Assembly: GCA_036435485.1 (NCBI GenBank)
Contig: CM071598.1
Location: 105,522,501-105,586,500 of the forward strand
Direction: 5' to 3'
Origin: Saposhnikovia divaricata
Lineage: Eukaryota; Streptophyta; Magnoliopsida; Apiales; Apiaceae
DNA length: 64,000 nt
Positions within the stretch are counted from its first letter, which is position 1; the number at the start of each line of letters is the position of its first letter. Below the pieces are notes generated by a model. That model saw nothing but the letters and a program-made list of their open reading frames with translations, did not search any database and was not told where the DNA came from. The translations under genes were made by a program, and so were the position numbers. Shown one piece after another: positions 41,308-54,353 of the stretch.

Positions 41308-44300
41308 TGTGACAGGCCCAAATCCGGGGTCAGGAATCCAGGCCATCACGGACCAATTTCCATTTAATAACATTCTACTCTTGGCAGTTGAAATATAAAT
41401 GCGTAATAAAACCCACACAATAGACCCCACACCTAATAATAATATTACACACCAGTCATATGCTCAGAGAACAACATCCACAATATCATAAGTTTAAAGT
41501 TAAGCAGTTATTACAACCCAGAATCTTACTTAAGAACATTGTTGAATAATGCTTCTACAAGAAGCTTTTCAATAACCAAAAGTTTATTTCTCAAACTTAC
41601 ACACTTAATACACATAAGTCTACCAATACCCATCTGTCTATCAGCTACCTCAGGGATAGGCGCCAACACTCTCTCAAAAGGTCGTCTTTCCATTACCCTC
41701 TTGCGGGCTGTAGTGCGGAGTATCGGCATTTGACCTAGCTGTTATATACATAAGTAGCAAGAGTGAGCTATAATAGCTCAGCAAGTTAAATTTTGTAAAC
41801 CAGCATCAAAGAAAACATATATATATATATATATATAAACGGAAGACCCATCATAATCATTAAGAAAAGAATTAATTCTTATTTATTAAATACATCATCT
41901 ATTTATCTTTATAAGAAAAGAAATATAGAACAATATAATATCAGTTTCTCTTCTAATATGATATAATATCAGTTTCTCTTCTAAATCATAAAAATAATTC
42001 AATAATTTCATACCATTTTTCCTTTTTCAGTATGTCGATCTGTAACCATTATCAATTTTTTCTTTAAATACTTTGGGGATATCTGCTGTCGCCTGATACG
42101 TTAAGACGATGATCAGTCGCCTAATCGTACCTGCTCTCTGTTTACTACTAGTAGAAGGAATGATCCAACCTGGTCATCATCCCTGGAGGAAGGCTCTCTT
42201 CTACATCCCCCTTCGGCATCTCTTGGGCCGTAATAAAATATTGAGTGCTAGACTGTGCCGAACACAACCTCTTACGCTTGCTGTTGCAATCCCCCTTTTT
42301 TGTCAAATCGTTATTCCATTTATAAAACACCATTCCATATTTTCCATTTTCCGTTTCCATTTCCATTCACATATATCATTTCCATTTCCATATATCATCA
42401 TCTTTAAAATACATACATCATAATACTATGATTATAACTCAGACATCTCCTCCGTATTTAATAAATTCAAATATGCTCTTATATACAAAATATTTCAAGT
42501 ATTTTAAAAGTATTAAATAATAATCAAATAATATTTATTAAATCATAAATGTTTAAAGATTATCTTTAACATAATATCATAAACCATATAACCCTAGATA
42601 ACAACTGATACCATTCTCTTTCATATTCCTTTAGATCATAGAGTATATTCGCTCTTTCCATATTCATATCCATATCCAATAATCTCAACAAACAGGGAAT
42701 ATATCCCTAACCATATCATCATATAAGATTCATATATTATCTACCAAAACCCTTTTTTTTCTTTGAACATAAACAGTTTATTGAAATAAGGATAAAAGAA
42801 ATCTTGCCTCGATCTCTAAATCCTAGAGGTACGACCCGGTGTTCGTCTTGAGTTTCTATAAAAACGAAAAGGATCTTTGTTAGAATATATTCCACTTAAC
42901 CACCTAACCTTTATATAATAATACCCTTGACACATAATATATTTAACATATCATTAATACTCCAAAAGTTCCAAGAACTTAACCATTTTTAGACTCGATT
43001 AAAGTTTTTGCGATTTAAACCATTTTCTTAACAACCACTCTCGACTGTAAAAATCCTCATAAAATCTAAATTTCGAATTTTGACACAAGGTCAGTGGGGT
43101 TTAACTCTCTATTCACCCTACCATATTGTCCCAAAATTTCATAACTTTTAAAGATGTTTAAGTATGGTAATTATGGCCTCAAAGTTGACACAATTGAACT
43201 TTCTCAGTTTCTGAACGTCTTTCACTAAAACTTACTTTTCTCCTAACCCGTTCATTGGATTTTTACGTACTTTATGTCAAAACGATCTATGAACCAAGCT
43301 CTATCCTCTCATGACCAGTTGGTACCTCCTACTGACCTTTAATGGTTTGGGATCTCTGTCTCAAAACAGGGAAACTCTATGGTTAACGAAAATCGGACAT
43401 TATAACGGCTATATTTCCTTACTTTCCATATTATAACTCCTCCAAATCCATCATCCAACACATATACCAGTCCTTACACCATGTGGTCATCATACCAACC
43501 ATGGTTACAAGCACATACCACTTCCATATTCAATAAACTTAACTTATAACACACATATAATCATAGTTTCATGACTTATACAAACTTATCCACTAAACTA
43601 ACCATAATTCATCATAAACTCAAAAGGGGTGAGGATGTTTATACCTTCCTTGATGCTTTAACACTATTAACAAAGGCTTGTAGTCCTTGAGAAGGCTTGA
43701 TATAACCTTATAACACCTTAAACTAACAAGAAACATCAAGAACACACTTAGTAATTTTCGGAGTTACTAAACCCCTCCTTAAAGAACTGGGAAAATGAGG
43801 TCCTTACCTTACTTTTGTGGACAAGGCTCCTGAAGAAGAGTTGTAGAGCATCTCAATACCTTTCTAACAAGCTAAAGAACACAAAAATCTAATGAGAAAT
43901 GAGGGAGATATGCCCAGTTTACTGAGCTGCTGTCTTGGTTGGCCGAATTTGGCAATGGTGGAGAAAATGGGAGAGTTTTGTGTTAGCTAGAAAGTTCTTG
44001 ACTTTTGTAGATATTTTGTATGATTTATATAGATAATCATCAAGTAATCTTGCTAGATAATCCTTGATAAAAGCTAGTGGAAACTTGCCTAACTCGGTGA
44101 TGTCATGCATGATATCATGGAGGTTGACCTTATAATCTTGATCTTGATTTTTCTAAATAATGTGTTAATGATTATGGTAAATGATAATGTGGTATATATC
44201 CTTGTTATGTTACTAATCTCGATTGTTTGGTTTCCGTACTCGTTTAATCACGATTCGTTTATCAATCCAAGTTCCCTTGGCATTTCCTTGACTTGATCAC

Positions 44301-44601
44301 TCCTTGGTTTAACCTAATTTCACTATTTCCTCAAGATACAAACCCTTTAAAATCTCCATACTTCTTAATATCAACTCCAATAGAGTCTCAATCGAAATCG
44401 AAAATCTTTAAAGTCCATATTCAGGAATTTCTGAAATCCATGATCATTTCCAGTCACTCATTTTTATAGTACAACAATAATATGGTTTTCAATTATTCAT
44501 TTTCCATTTCGAATATAGGGTACTTACATACCATTTCCCTAAATCCTTAAAATTACTATTTATTCAGGCACTGTAGCATTCTAAAAGTTAGGGTTATTAC
44601 A
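41308..44601. mobile_element. solo LTR (gypsy, Tekay/Del-like), 3294 bp, inside LINE ORF2
   Basis: TTATG stands at 41303-41307 and 44602-44606, an exact 5-bp duplication. The element begins TGTGACAGGCCCAAATCCGG and ends GTTAGGGTTATTACA (TG...CA). Removing it joins IDRH and KLWHRLL of LINE ORF2 in frame. There is no gag or pol, so this is one LTR left by recombination. It belongs to the same family as the fragment at 6659-7751 and is related in layout to 50984-54348: ATTACAACCCAGAA at 41512, GCTCAGCAAG at 41778. The small ORF described at 7280 is on the minus strand here at 41526-41729. Confidence 0.92.
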
Positions 44602-44714
44602 TTATGTCTGTCTATGCGAAATATCCAGCACCATTTCGCTATCAAGGAAATGTTTCTTGATGCTAAATTTCCTAGGCCTAGACCTCCCTGATCCTTGCTA
44701 ACACACACCTTACC

Positions 44715-45165
44715 CAGTGTTGTAAAAAGCGGAAAGCGGTTCTAAGCGGTGGGAGGACCTTCTAGCGCCTAGGCGGGCTAAGCGGGCGCCTAGGCGGATT
44801 TCTAAGCGGGACGTTAAGCGGATTGTGAATATATACATAAATATTTTTAATTTATTTAATTATATATGTTTATTATATATATTAATTTCTAATATAAAAT
44901 TTGAAAAATATGTAAAGAAAAAATTAAAAAAATAATAATTAAAGGGTCAAAATTTGGTCAAACCGCTTAATCCCCGCTTAATCCCCGCCTAAATCCCCCA
45001 TAAATCCGCTTAATCCCGCCTAAACCCGCTTAATCCCGCCTAAACCCGCTTAATCCCCTGAAAAATGCTTAATTCCCCGATTTTGTACTAATCGAAGCGG
45101 TTAGACCTTCAAAACCGCCTAGGCGGCCGCTTAGGCGGCCGCTTAGGCCGCTTTTTAGAACAGAG
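44715..45165. mobile_element. hAT MITE, 451 bp, inside LINE ORF2
   Basis: ACCTTACC at 44707-44714 and 45166-45173 is an exact 8-bp duplication. Ends are CAGTGTTGTAAAAAGCGG and, inverted, CTCTGTTCTAAAAAGCGG. The subterminal DNA is filled with GCGG and CCGC repeats (TAAGCGG, CCTAGGCGG, AATCCCGCCTAAACCCGC), as is usual for hAT transposase binding sites. Leaving it out restores the RT frame (WGK then VCVSKDQGG). Confidence 0.93.
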
Positions 45166-47679
45166 ACCTTACCCCATCTGATTGTATGTAGTTTACGAGA
45201 TGTCTGATCAGAGCCTGTCAATTCTCCCCAGAAGAATCTTTTCCTTATTAAATCTATCTCCTTTATCACTCCCTTAGGCAATAGGAAGATACTCATCCAG
45301 TAAAGCGGTAGACTGTTCAATGTTGATTTGATGAGTATCGATCTACCCTGGTTATTAAGGTATTTACTTCTCCATGATGTAAGAGAGATTTTGACCTTGT
45401 TAGTAATGGGAACCCAGAATTTTTGAGCTTTTGGAGACGAGCCAATAGGAGCGCCTAGATAAGAAAGAGGCCAGGACCCAACTTTACATCCTATTATCTC
45501 CACCCAAGCGCCTGCACAATGGTTATTATTCCTGCCTGTATATAGTGAACTTTTGTTGTAGTTAATTTTGAGCCCCGACATCATCTCAAAAATGGCCAGA
45601 ATCAATTTGATGCCCTTGCAAGATTGGATCCCATCAGAAAAGTGATGGAGTCGTTCGCGAATTGAAGATGGGTTAGACATTGATTAGAGCCAATTGATAT
45701 TCCTTCAATGATTCCCAGTTCATTGGCTTTTGTAATGAGTAAATGAAGGATCTCACCCACTATGTTGAAGAGTAGTGGTGAGAGTGGATCGCCCTGACGC
45801 AATCCTCTCGAGGGGTTAAATTCTGGGGTGGGGCTCCCATTAATTAAGATTGACATTCTAGTGGACGAGAGAATTGAGAATAACCAGAGGTTCCACTTCA
45901 TACCAAAACCAAAGTTAGTCTATACCTCCATTAGAAACCTCCAATTGACAGAGTCAAATGCTTTCTCGAAATCTAGTTTCAGGATAAGTCCATCTACCTT
46001 GTTTGTTTGAATACTATGAGCTGCTTCTCCCGCAATGATGATACTTTCTGTGATGTTTCTCCCTTTGAGAAACGCAGATTGTTCTTCGGATATTATTCCG
46101 TCCATCACTGATCTTAGCCTGTTGGATAGTGTTTTCAACATTACTTTCAATGAGCAATTTATAAGACTAATAGGTCTGTAATCTGTGATCAGTCTTGGGC
46201 TATTAGATTTCGGGATCAGCGTGACAAAGGAAGAGTTGATGCCTGCTGGTAATGAACCATCATTATGAAAATCAGAGGCAAGTTTCATGAAGTCAGAGTG
46301 CATAATGTTCCAGAATTTTTTGATGAATTCTAAAGTAATTCCATCTGGTCCCGGGGCTTTCTTTGAACCCAATTCAAGTATTGCTGAGAATAATTCTTCT
46401 GCCTTGAAGGTTTTCTCTAAAGCCATAGTTTGACTTGGTGTTAAGATCTTAGATATCAGCGTGCTGCGTACCTAGTGAGAAGATTTGAGGTGTGTCTGGC
46501 TGTCTAAAGAAATGGAAAAAGTGGTTGAAGAAGGCATATTTGATGTCTTCCGGGTTTGTTAGCCACTTTCCCCTACTTTCTATACCATGAATATGATTTC
46601 TTGATTGTCTGAACTTGACATAGGTATGGAAGAATTTCGTATTTGCATCCCCACGTGCTTCCCAGTTTAGCCTTGATTTTTGCTTGAGCATTCCGTCCCA
46701 TGTGAAGTATGCCTCCTGTAAACTTTTTTCTTTCTTCATTTTGTGCATATATTGTGATACCGACAACTTGGGTAATTGATCTAGAAGATTTATCTCCCTT
46801 TCTAGCTTGAAGATCTTTTCTGAAAAATTTCCTTGTAAGGTAGATTTAAGAATTTTGAACTTTACTTTGAGGTCTGCCTCCTTGTTCATTGCCTGCCATC
46901 CCTCTATAATTTGCTTGGATAAATCCTCATCTTTTAGCCATATGTTGAAGGCCCTAAAAGGTTTTCTCCCTCAATTGTATTCCTTGGAGCTTAGAAACAG
47001 CGCTGTGTGGTCTGATGATTTCTTACCAATTCCTTTGTGGTACCAGTTAGCTGATGAGAGCCACGGTATGTTAATTACTGCTCTATCAAGTCGACTGCAT
47101 TTTCCACCTGGCCCAAACCATGTGAAGTTGTAGTTCCCTAAGTGTACATCTGACAAATCATTTGTTACTTTGAAGGTACTAAAATCCTTCATGTCTTGTC
47201 TTCTGTACAAGCAGTGGATGCGCTCCATTTCATTCTCAATACAGTTAAAGTCACCTAATATGCAAAGTGGTTCATTTTTGTAGTTTGATATTAATATGGA
47301 ATGCTCTTCCCATACCTTTTTTTTGTGGAGGTTATGAGGACCGTAGAGGTTTATGCAGTTGCAGAAGGACATATTATCTTTCTTCAGCTTCCATCTAGCC
47401 CAAATCCAGAATCTGTTGATGCTATGGTTGACGAGAGAGAGATGATTTATATCCCATGACATGATAAGACCTCTAGAACGTCCTTCACTTGGAGAGTGTA
47501 GCCATCCATGTTCAACATTATTCCAAATAGAGTCTTTGGCTGTTGTTTCCCATGCAGTACATTTATTTCCTGTAAGAGAAGTACTCGTGGTTTTGATTCC
47601 GCAATTAGTGAACGAATATTCCTCCGGGTGACTGAATTATTACACCCTCTACAGTTCCAACTTAAGAAGGATGTACAAT

Positions 47680-50205
47680 TCATTTGATTTGATTACCAGA
47701 AGTAGTATTAGCATCATTGTTGTTTGAGAGTTTTGATGCCTCTAGAATTGAGCTAATGTCCTTCGTTGATATCTCAAAGTCCTTGTAAGGAATTAGTCTT
47801 AAGAGTTGTCCTATTTCCATGATCTCACTCTCTTTATCCTTGAACATTAAATCTGGAGTTGAATCATCTTGTGCATCCACTGTTGGGCGCTTGTCCATTT
47901 TTGGCAATCTCCTCACCGGTTTATAGCCTTTTTTTAAACATGATTTTTTGACTTGTTCTGCCTCCGTTTTTGTAGTCAAAGAAATTCAAAATCTTCTTAT
48001 TTTTCCTCGGTCTCCCTACCCTTCATCCCAGTTTAAACTTGACAATTTCATCCTTTAAGTCATTAACTCTAGGATGAACCTCTGTCATTCTGTCTTCTTC
48101 TTCCGATAATGAATTCTGATTTTCTGATTCCCTACCCCAGACTATTGAAACTGAATCCATTGTTTGGTCTGAGGAATGGACTAAGTCGTCTCTGATTATC
48201 CAATTTGGATCTTCCTTACCATGTCCGGTTAGATCCTCTATAATTGGATTTTGGAATGGTGAGCGTGTTGGAGAAGTAGCCTCTTGGTGATAAGTGTGAG
48301 CTAAACTAGGGGAGGTATTGATTGAGGAGGGCTCCTTGGATTGGCTAGGTGTCTGAAGTGATGTGTATGAACTCAAGGGGTTTGGAGTATTTTCTGTCTC
48401 TCCCCCTGTGCTAAATAATCGAGTATCTTTGAAGAGGTTATCAGTTTCTCTGATCCTTACCCAGTAACCTATACCTTTAATTATTACCTTGATGGTTTCA
48501 TCAATTACATTGACCTTATGAGTATGTATGCATACATTAGAGTTTATGAACATACCGTTGTGCATCCTAGGCTCACAGTTAGATAGAAGATATCCCCAGT
48601 CTCCTATGATATTTTGCCACGTCTCCTTGTTCCAGGCCACGATCGGAAGTCCATCACAGTAGAGCCATGCCATACGTGGGATTGTTATGTCAATAAGCGA
48701 AACATCCTTTAACTTGGAGAATAGGTGGTTTAGCGCGTTTCTCCCTTGTTCTTTGAGCTCCAAATCCTCGAAAGTTAACAGGAAGTTGACTTGGGAAATG
48801 GCTTTGATAGTCACAAAGGATAACCCTTCTACAAGCATTTTTTCAGTTAGTATGCTTGTCGGTTCTTGTGTTATGCCTATTACCGATCTCTCCATCATTT
48901 CCTCCTCCGACTCTTTCACATACCCATTAGTGGTTCTATGAGTAGGTTGGATAACTATTTCTGGTTTGGTGTTGACTCTGTTCTGTTCAAAAACTTTGCT
49001 TGTTTGATAAGAATGAGGAATTGTGAAAGCAGTTGGCCTCCGTAGTTGTTTGGAAGATCTGTTAAAATCATTACAGGAGCGTGCATATTTGACCATCAAC
49101 TTATGCCCCATGAATATTTTTTGATCATATTCCTCAATTAGCCCTTCAGCTTCGTATATACCCAGTACCTTTATGTAGACCTGGCAAAACGGGTGGGTGG
49201 GTGGTTTCGTGTCATGTCATTTCGTGTTTCGTGTACACGGGTGGCTGACACGAACACGACACGAAATCATTTCGTGTACCGAAATCTGGACACGAACACG
49301 AACTGGTAAAAACACGAAACGACACGAAAGTACACGAAATTTTTCATGGACACAAAAACACACGACATGAATGTACACGAAATGGAAAAAATAAAAGATT
49401 AATTAATTTTTTATTATATTTAAATATTAATAATTAATTAATTTATACATATTAATTGATATTATATATTTTTATTTATAAAATTCAACTATTAGCATTA
49501 AATTGTATATTATAAATTATATTATTATAATATATTAATATATATTATAAATTATTATTTTATTTATTTATTTATTTCGTGTACTTCGTTTCGTTTCGTG
49601 TCGTGTACTTGAAGGGTAAACCCAAACCCGACACTAAATCTCGGTCGTGTACTTTCGTATTCTTGTACTTTCGTTTCGTGTACTAAAAATGCAAACCCAA
49701 ACACTAAATTTTCGTGTCGTTTCGTGTCGTGTTTTCGTGTCGTGTGAAAAATTATCGGGTCTACCTTCATGAACCCGATTCTGAAGTTGTTTTTGTCACT
49801 TTTTCTGGGTAGGACTATGTCCCTTATGATCCTTGATTTATTGAAGTACATCCATATTTCCTTGGTTGTGGCTTGAGGTGGCAGATTATGAATCATGACC
49901 GACATTTTTAATCCAGATCCCGGTATTGTGGCATCTTGACCTCCCTCTTGTTTTTGAGTTAATTTTAGTGCTTCCGCGTACGATTTAGGGGCAGAGGGAT
50001 TGACTCCATCTCCTCTGTAGGAGTTTGACTTCTGCTCTTCTAAAGACACAACCTTTCTTTTGCCTGTCTTCTCATCTCTTTTGATCTGGTACCACTGAGT
50101 ATCCATTCCTGGAGCTTCTGCTGTGTCATTGCCTTCTTCCCTGTTGTTGGTCGTGAAATTGGAATTTCGAACTGAGCTCTCTCCTCTTTCCTCTCTCCAT
50201 TTTTT
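47680..50205 (-). pseudogene. LINE ORF1: RRM-like RNA-binding protein (frameshifted, hAT insertion)
   Basis: Reads MDTQWYQIKRDEKTGKRKVV, then an RRM-like domain: KMSVMIHNLPPQATTKEIWMYF, RDIVLPRKSDKNNFRIGFMK, continuing after the hAT element (49176-49763) with VLGIYEAEGLIEEYD. A long polar, Ser/Thr-rich linker follows, then near 48010-47980, after a frame change, VGRPRKNKK, an AT-hook-like basic motif common at the end of plant LINE ORF1. It ends in NQIK-TGA, the stop overlapping the ORF2 start as ATGA at 47680-47683. The likely start is ATG at 50200, 5 bases inside the LINE, with a 2-base deletion just after it shifting the frame. ORF1 protein binds LINE RNA. Confidence 0.8.
49176..49763. mobile_element. 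hAT-like element, 588 bp, inside LINE ORF1
   Basis: CCTTTATG (49168-49175) and CCTTCATG (49764-49771) form an 8-bp duplication with one mismatch. The ends are TAGACCTGGCAAAACGGGT and, inverted, TAGACCCGATAATTTTTCA. The interior is crowded with CACGAAA/TTTCGTG and ACACGAC repeats in both orientations. Omitting the element restores the RRM frame (FMK then VLGIYEA). Confidence 0.88.
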
Positions 50206-50225
50206 ATATGTCGAGTTAATTGATA

Positions 50226-50983
50226 CTAGCGTTCTACCTGTGCTACGCACCGACCGATAAATTGTATTAATTAATTAATGTAAATATATTATTTTAATTT
50301 TTATTTAAAAAAAATATAATTTTATTGGAATATTAATTAACTTAAGTATAAAATTACTTATCCGTGAATTCATACCAATTGAATTAATATTAATATTATG
50401 AACCGATCATCAAAATAAATACAACCCCCATTGAAAAGTTCAAAATCCCACTTTATTGTTTTTTTTAAATTTAGCTTTCATTTTTATTTCTCTCTTTGTT
50501 AGAGAATATTTCTACGTACCATGTTAACAATTTTTTCACCCATATTCTAAAAATTTGGTATATTTATTCAATATCGAATCCTTAAAATATTTATTATATT
50601 AATTCATTGAAAATATTTATATGGTCGTGGTTAATTTTTCGATTACATATTAAAAATGTATCGAAACTTAATCCTTACGACTCCAATAAATCATTAGACT
50701 ATCAAAAAAAGGTTGCATGTTTCAGCGATATGAGAAAGAATATCTATTGTGCATGATACATGAAACGAACGTAGTTATAACAATAGAATTTTTCATCTAA
50801 TCTAGTTATGCTATGTGATCGTCCAATATCATTTTTACAAATTATATGTCCTTTTATTAATGAATTGATTTACTATTGAAAAATAAATATTATCAGCTAA
50901 CCAAATAAATTCAATATATCGCGCTCTTGAAGTAACGTATGACTGTTAGATTTTATGGTTATTGCCATTAGCTTGTTTGTAAA
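50226..50983 (-). other. Helitron-like 3' end and AT-rich body
   Basis: On the minus strand GGTGCGTAGCACAGGTAGAA, CGCTAG, then T: a hairpin (GTGCGTAGCAC) and CTAG end like the Helitron at 28800. The body extends right and is interrupted by the solo LTR at 50984. Modules such as TCTCTCTTTGTTAGAGAATA and AAATTCAATATATCGCGCTC recur, diverged, at 55010-55150 and 55550-55600, so the element probably continues beyond the LTR. No 5' TC end was found. Confidence 0.5.
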
Positions 50984-53900
50984 TGTAACACCCTCATTTG
51001 CCAACAATAATAATAATAAACTTTTATATTCAATTAAACATTAATATAGGGGAAATCTTAGAAATTTCGGCATGATGTAATCATAAACCGGACTAATCAC
51101 CTGCTCAAGCAACTAAGTATAACTAAAACAGTCCACATGCACAAGTTATACTAAACCATAAGAAAATAAAACCATAACAACCCAGACCGCACACAGGTCA
51201 CTGTATGAAACAACTATCAATAGCTATTACAACCCAGAACTTAATCAAATAATATACAACCCAATAAATATGATAATCTGCCTACAAATACAGACATAAT
51301 ATAAACAAAGATATATGTTCACTACCCAACCAACCACCTCGACCCTCTGACTGCCTCGGTGACTACCCCAACCAGACGGGCCACTTCTCCTAGACATCTT
51401 CTGGCTTAGCTGAGGAAACAGAATTAGCAAGCAAGTGAGCCAAAATGCTCAGCAAGTATATATGTATGAAATTAAAACATCAACAACTGATATGTCTGCA
51501 AGATTTTCAAGAATTAACAATCAACAATATATAGCTCAATTAAAGGTTCATCTTTTGTCTGAATCATAAAATAGAAGAGGATTGGACTATCATACATTTT
51601 ATAAATAAAACAATTATAAGGTTAGGCTGCTGATCAGTCACGCACTAACCCCGGACAAACGCACACAGCAATGTCCTTAATGGATCCACGGCACACATTG
51701 GCCTTAATTATTTCTGACCACGAATCTGGTCCGACCCTTACGGTCCACATTTTAAAAAAAACCAACAGTCCAATCCTAACTAAACATCAGGTGTCGGAAC
51801 AATCGACCACCTCAACTGCCAAACACCCTGGACACTTTCGTTCCAGATTAACATCTCAAATTTCACCACATAAAACAAGATTGAGTAATCTCTGAATTAA
51901 ATATTAACAAGTTCGATATGGCCAAAAAGGGGTATTGATTTAAGTCAAGCTACTAAAGGATTAATGAAACGATATAATCAACCTGGGGTATAACAATTGA
52001 ATATTCATAATTAATGGAAATTATCAGAGCAGTAATATCAAGGGTAAATCAATTACATAAGAATCAAGTTATGATAATCATAATTCGCTGGAAATATAAG
52101 TGAAGCGGTTTACTTGAAAGAGAGGTGGAACAATATGCTTGTAAGGGATATGGATGTAACCAATTCACTAAAAGAATCAACAATTCAGTAGAATCAATTT
52201 GGGGTATAACCATTAAGTATTCGCAATTTCGGGAAATTAACAGAACAATTATAGCAAGAGTAATTTAAATAAACATATGAATCAGGTTTTTATAATCATA
52301 ACTCATTTGAAAGGTAATTGAAGCAATTTACTTGCCTTAACTAGAAAATCACAGAATCCGAAGTGTCTTTACGTCCTCAGCTTTAGCCTTCCCTTTATCC
52401 ACGGAATCTACACACAATATAACACTATTTTAGAATCCTGCTCAATATTCACTAAACAACGTAAACATTCCACTTAGTCTACCCCTGCGAATAGTTCCCT
52501 AATTTATGTTTATTTAATCATATAGTATCAATACGTAGGCTACAGACAAAAGTATTTAATCATATTGGCACACTAACACATAATACATAGACTTTAAAAT
52601 ATGAAGCCCGACTCACAACTCGTATAAGTTAAATAATTATACATACTCATCATCAAGAAATGATTTTAATATTTTAGAAAAATTTTGACGGCATCCCCTT
52701 TATACGGGGGACTGCCAGTCGGGATACAGCCGACACAACCAACACAAATCTCAATTACTAATCGAATCCACAATTAGTATTCAATCCCAATTCACATTCC
52801 AATTTGCATTTACAATCCTCCGATTCATAATTTAATACCATTTAAGCAATTTATACCAACTCGACAATAAATTACAATTTATTAGATAAATAACAAATAT
52901 TAAATATTAAATAATTTTTGGCTCAGAAAATAATCATCATCGCCAATGTTATACCCTCGACTCAAATTAAATCACCGTCGAGGGGGCAAAATCCCGAGGG
53001 TGCCCAAAATTAGGGTTTCCAACTCGGAATTCCACACTAAATAGTATACGAACAATTCACAAATTTTCTCGACATTTATCATTCAGAAGATCTGTTGTAA
53101 TCACATAAAATCACAGAATGAATCCACAAGGCAGTGTTATCACCACAAGTTAAAGTACCGCAATTAAAGGAACACAATTCATGACAGTAATTAAACAGAG
53201 CGTGGCTTCGAAGCACCACCAGTCACAAGAACAAAACCCAGCTGCAACATCAACACTTTTCATCTACAACACACAGCCCCTCTCATGGCCACACACACAG
53301 CTCGACTGATTACTACACACACAGCTCAAGGATACACACACACGCAGGTACAACACCACCCAACACAACATCCCGTACGCACACCCAATTGTACTCACAC
53401 ACGGACACACGCGGGTTTGCAGGAGGACAGGGAAACAGGGAGGTTCGACCATTGTTACCACCACACAATTCCATCAAACCCATGTACAAACACACGCACG
53501 CACACTCACACGACTACACAGCCGTCACACACACCATTAATCATTGACAGAACAGGGGGAGGCAGCACAACGATACAGGGGAGTTGAGAGTAGAGGGGAA
53601 TTAAAGAGTGTAATAGATTGAGGGAGAAAGATTGGAAGAAGAGGATTGGAGAGATTTGAGCGAGAGAGATCGAGAATTACCAGAGATTTTTATCGGGAGA
53701 GTTCGAGAGAATTCATGAGGATGCTATTAATCTGGAAATGAATTCTCAATTAGGGATTGCTAGTATTAAAAAGGGGAAAATGGTTTTAGAGGAATAATTA
53801 TTATACTTATAAAAAATACAATTAATAATTCCCAAAAATTCAAATTAATAGGAAAATGGGTGAAATCTTAAATTTAAAAATTCTATAATAAAGAACACAA

Positions 53901-54348
53901 AATTACGATCACCCACATATTTTTAAAATATTTTTAGGATTAAAAACGAATTAAATATGAGTTTTACAAGATTAAATCCTTAAATTGGAAAATAATTCGT
54001 AAAATCATTTTAAAATCCTTGAAACCCAAAAATAATTCACCAAATATTTTAATAGTCATATAAACTAATAAAATCAATAATGAAAAAGATTTCAGGATTT
54101 CTGCTAATCCCGAGAATTTTATAAAATTCACAGAAGGTAAATATAACGATATTAATTAGGAAATAAATCCCAAAAATATAATTAAAATAGTCGGGCTTAC
54201 ATAACACATATAAAATATCAATCTGACCTCCAAACATTATTCCACAGACACATCACCTCCACAACAATTATACACCACATAATTCACATTTAATATAAAA
54301 TAAATAGTTTTTAGTAATTAAATATTCTGAATTTTCTAAGGCGTTATA
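50984..54348. mobile_element. solo LTR (gypsy, Tekay/Del-like), 3365 bp
   Basis: GTAAA at 50979-50983 and 54349-54353 is an exact 5-bp duplication. It begins TGTAACACCCTCATTTG and ends TTTTCTAAGGCGTTATA, so the last CA has become TA. No coding region. ATTACAACCCAGAACTTA (51227) and AATGCTCAGCAAGTATA (51448) match the LTR at 41308. The ORF at 53285-53587 is an artefact of a CACACA-rich stretch (53280-53540). Confidence 0.9.
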
Positions 54349-54353
54349 GTAAA

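Larger units (their letters stand above)
39838..47683 (-). pseudogene. LINE ORF2: endonuclease, reverse transcriptase, zf-RVT, RNase H (multiply disrupted)
   Basis: Starts MNCTSFLSWNCRG at 47683. The APE-like endonuclease (46971-47683) shows SWNCRG, LLQEINV, CILGDFNCIENE, SRLDRAVIN and SSDHTAL, with a frame change at about 47460. RT (45174-46426) has KKAPGPDGI, FVTLIPKSNSP, DYRPISLI, LKLDFEKAFDSVNW, GLRQGDPLSPLLF and LQFANDSITF, where the catalytic FADD is FAND. After the hAT MITE, VCVSKDQGGLGLGNL follows, then the solo LTR, then LWHRLLTGKYGNL, a zf-RVT region (SLKIPPKVRFY, 40766-40957) and RNase H (39838-40236, FLLDSTLVVNQI, RAANSEADSLAKQG). Several stops and shifts; inactive. RNase H lesions include changed catalytic residues. 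Confidence 0.9.
38301..50205 (-). mobile_element. L1-type LINE with three nested insertions
   Basis: On the minus strand it runs from near 50205 to a poly-A tail (poly-T at 38301-38310), preceded by TAAAATCTTAACTTATCC, a usual plant LINE tail. ATATGTCTAGTTA (38288-38300) and ATATGTCGAGTTA (50206-50218) flank it: a 13-bp target duplication with one mismatch. Subtracting the solo LTR (41308-44601), hAT MITE (44715-45165) and hAT element (49176-49763) leaves about 7.5 kb, a full-length plant LINE. Open frames continue across each insertion when it is left out. Order: ORF1 (RRM-like), ORF2 (endonuclease, RT, zf-RVT, RNase H), then a second RNase H ORF. Confidence 0.9.

Noticed and set aside
42109..42423. 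104-codon frame in the first solo LTR
   Set aside because: Lies inside a delimited LTR and becomes Phe/His-rich low-complexity sequence; not found in the related LTRs.
53285..53587. 100-codon Thr/His-rich frame
   Set aside because: Translation of a CACACA-rich stretch within the second solo LTR.
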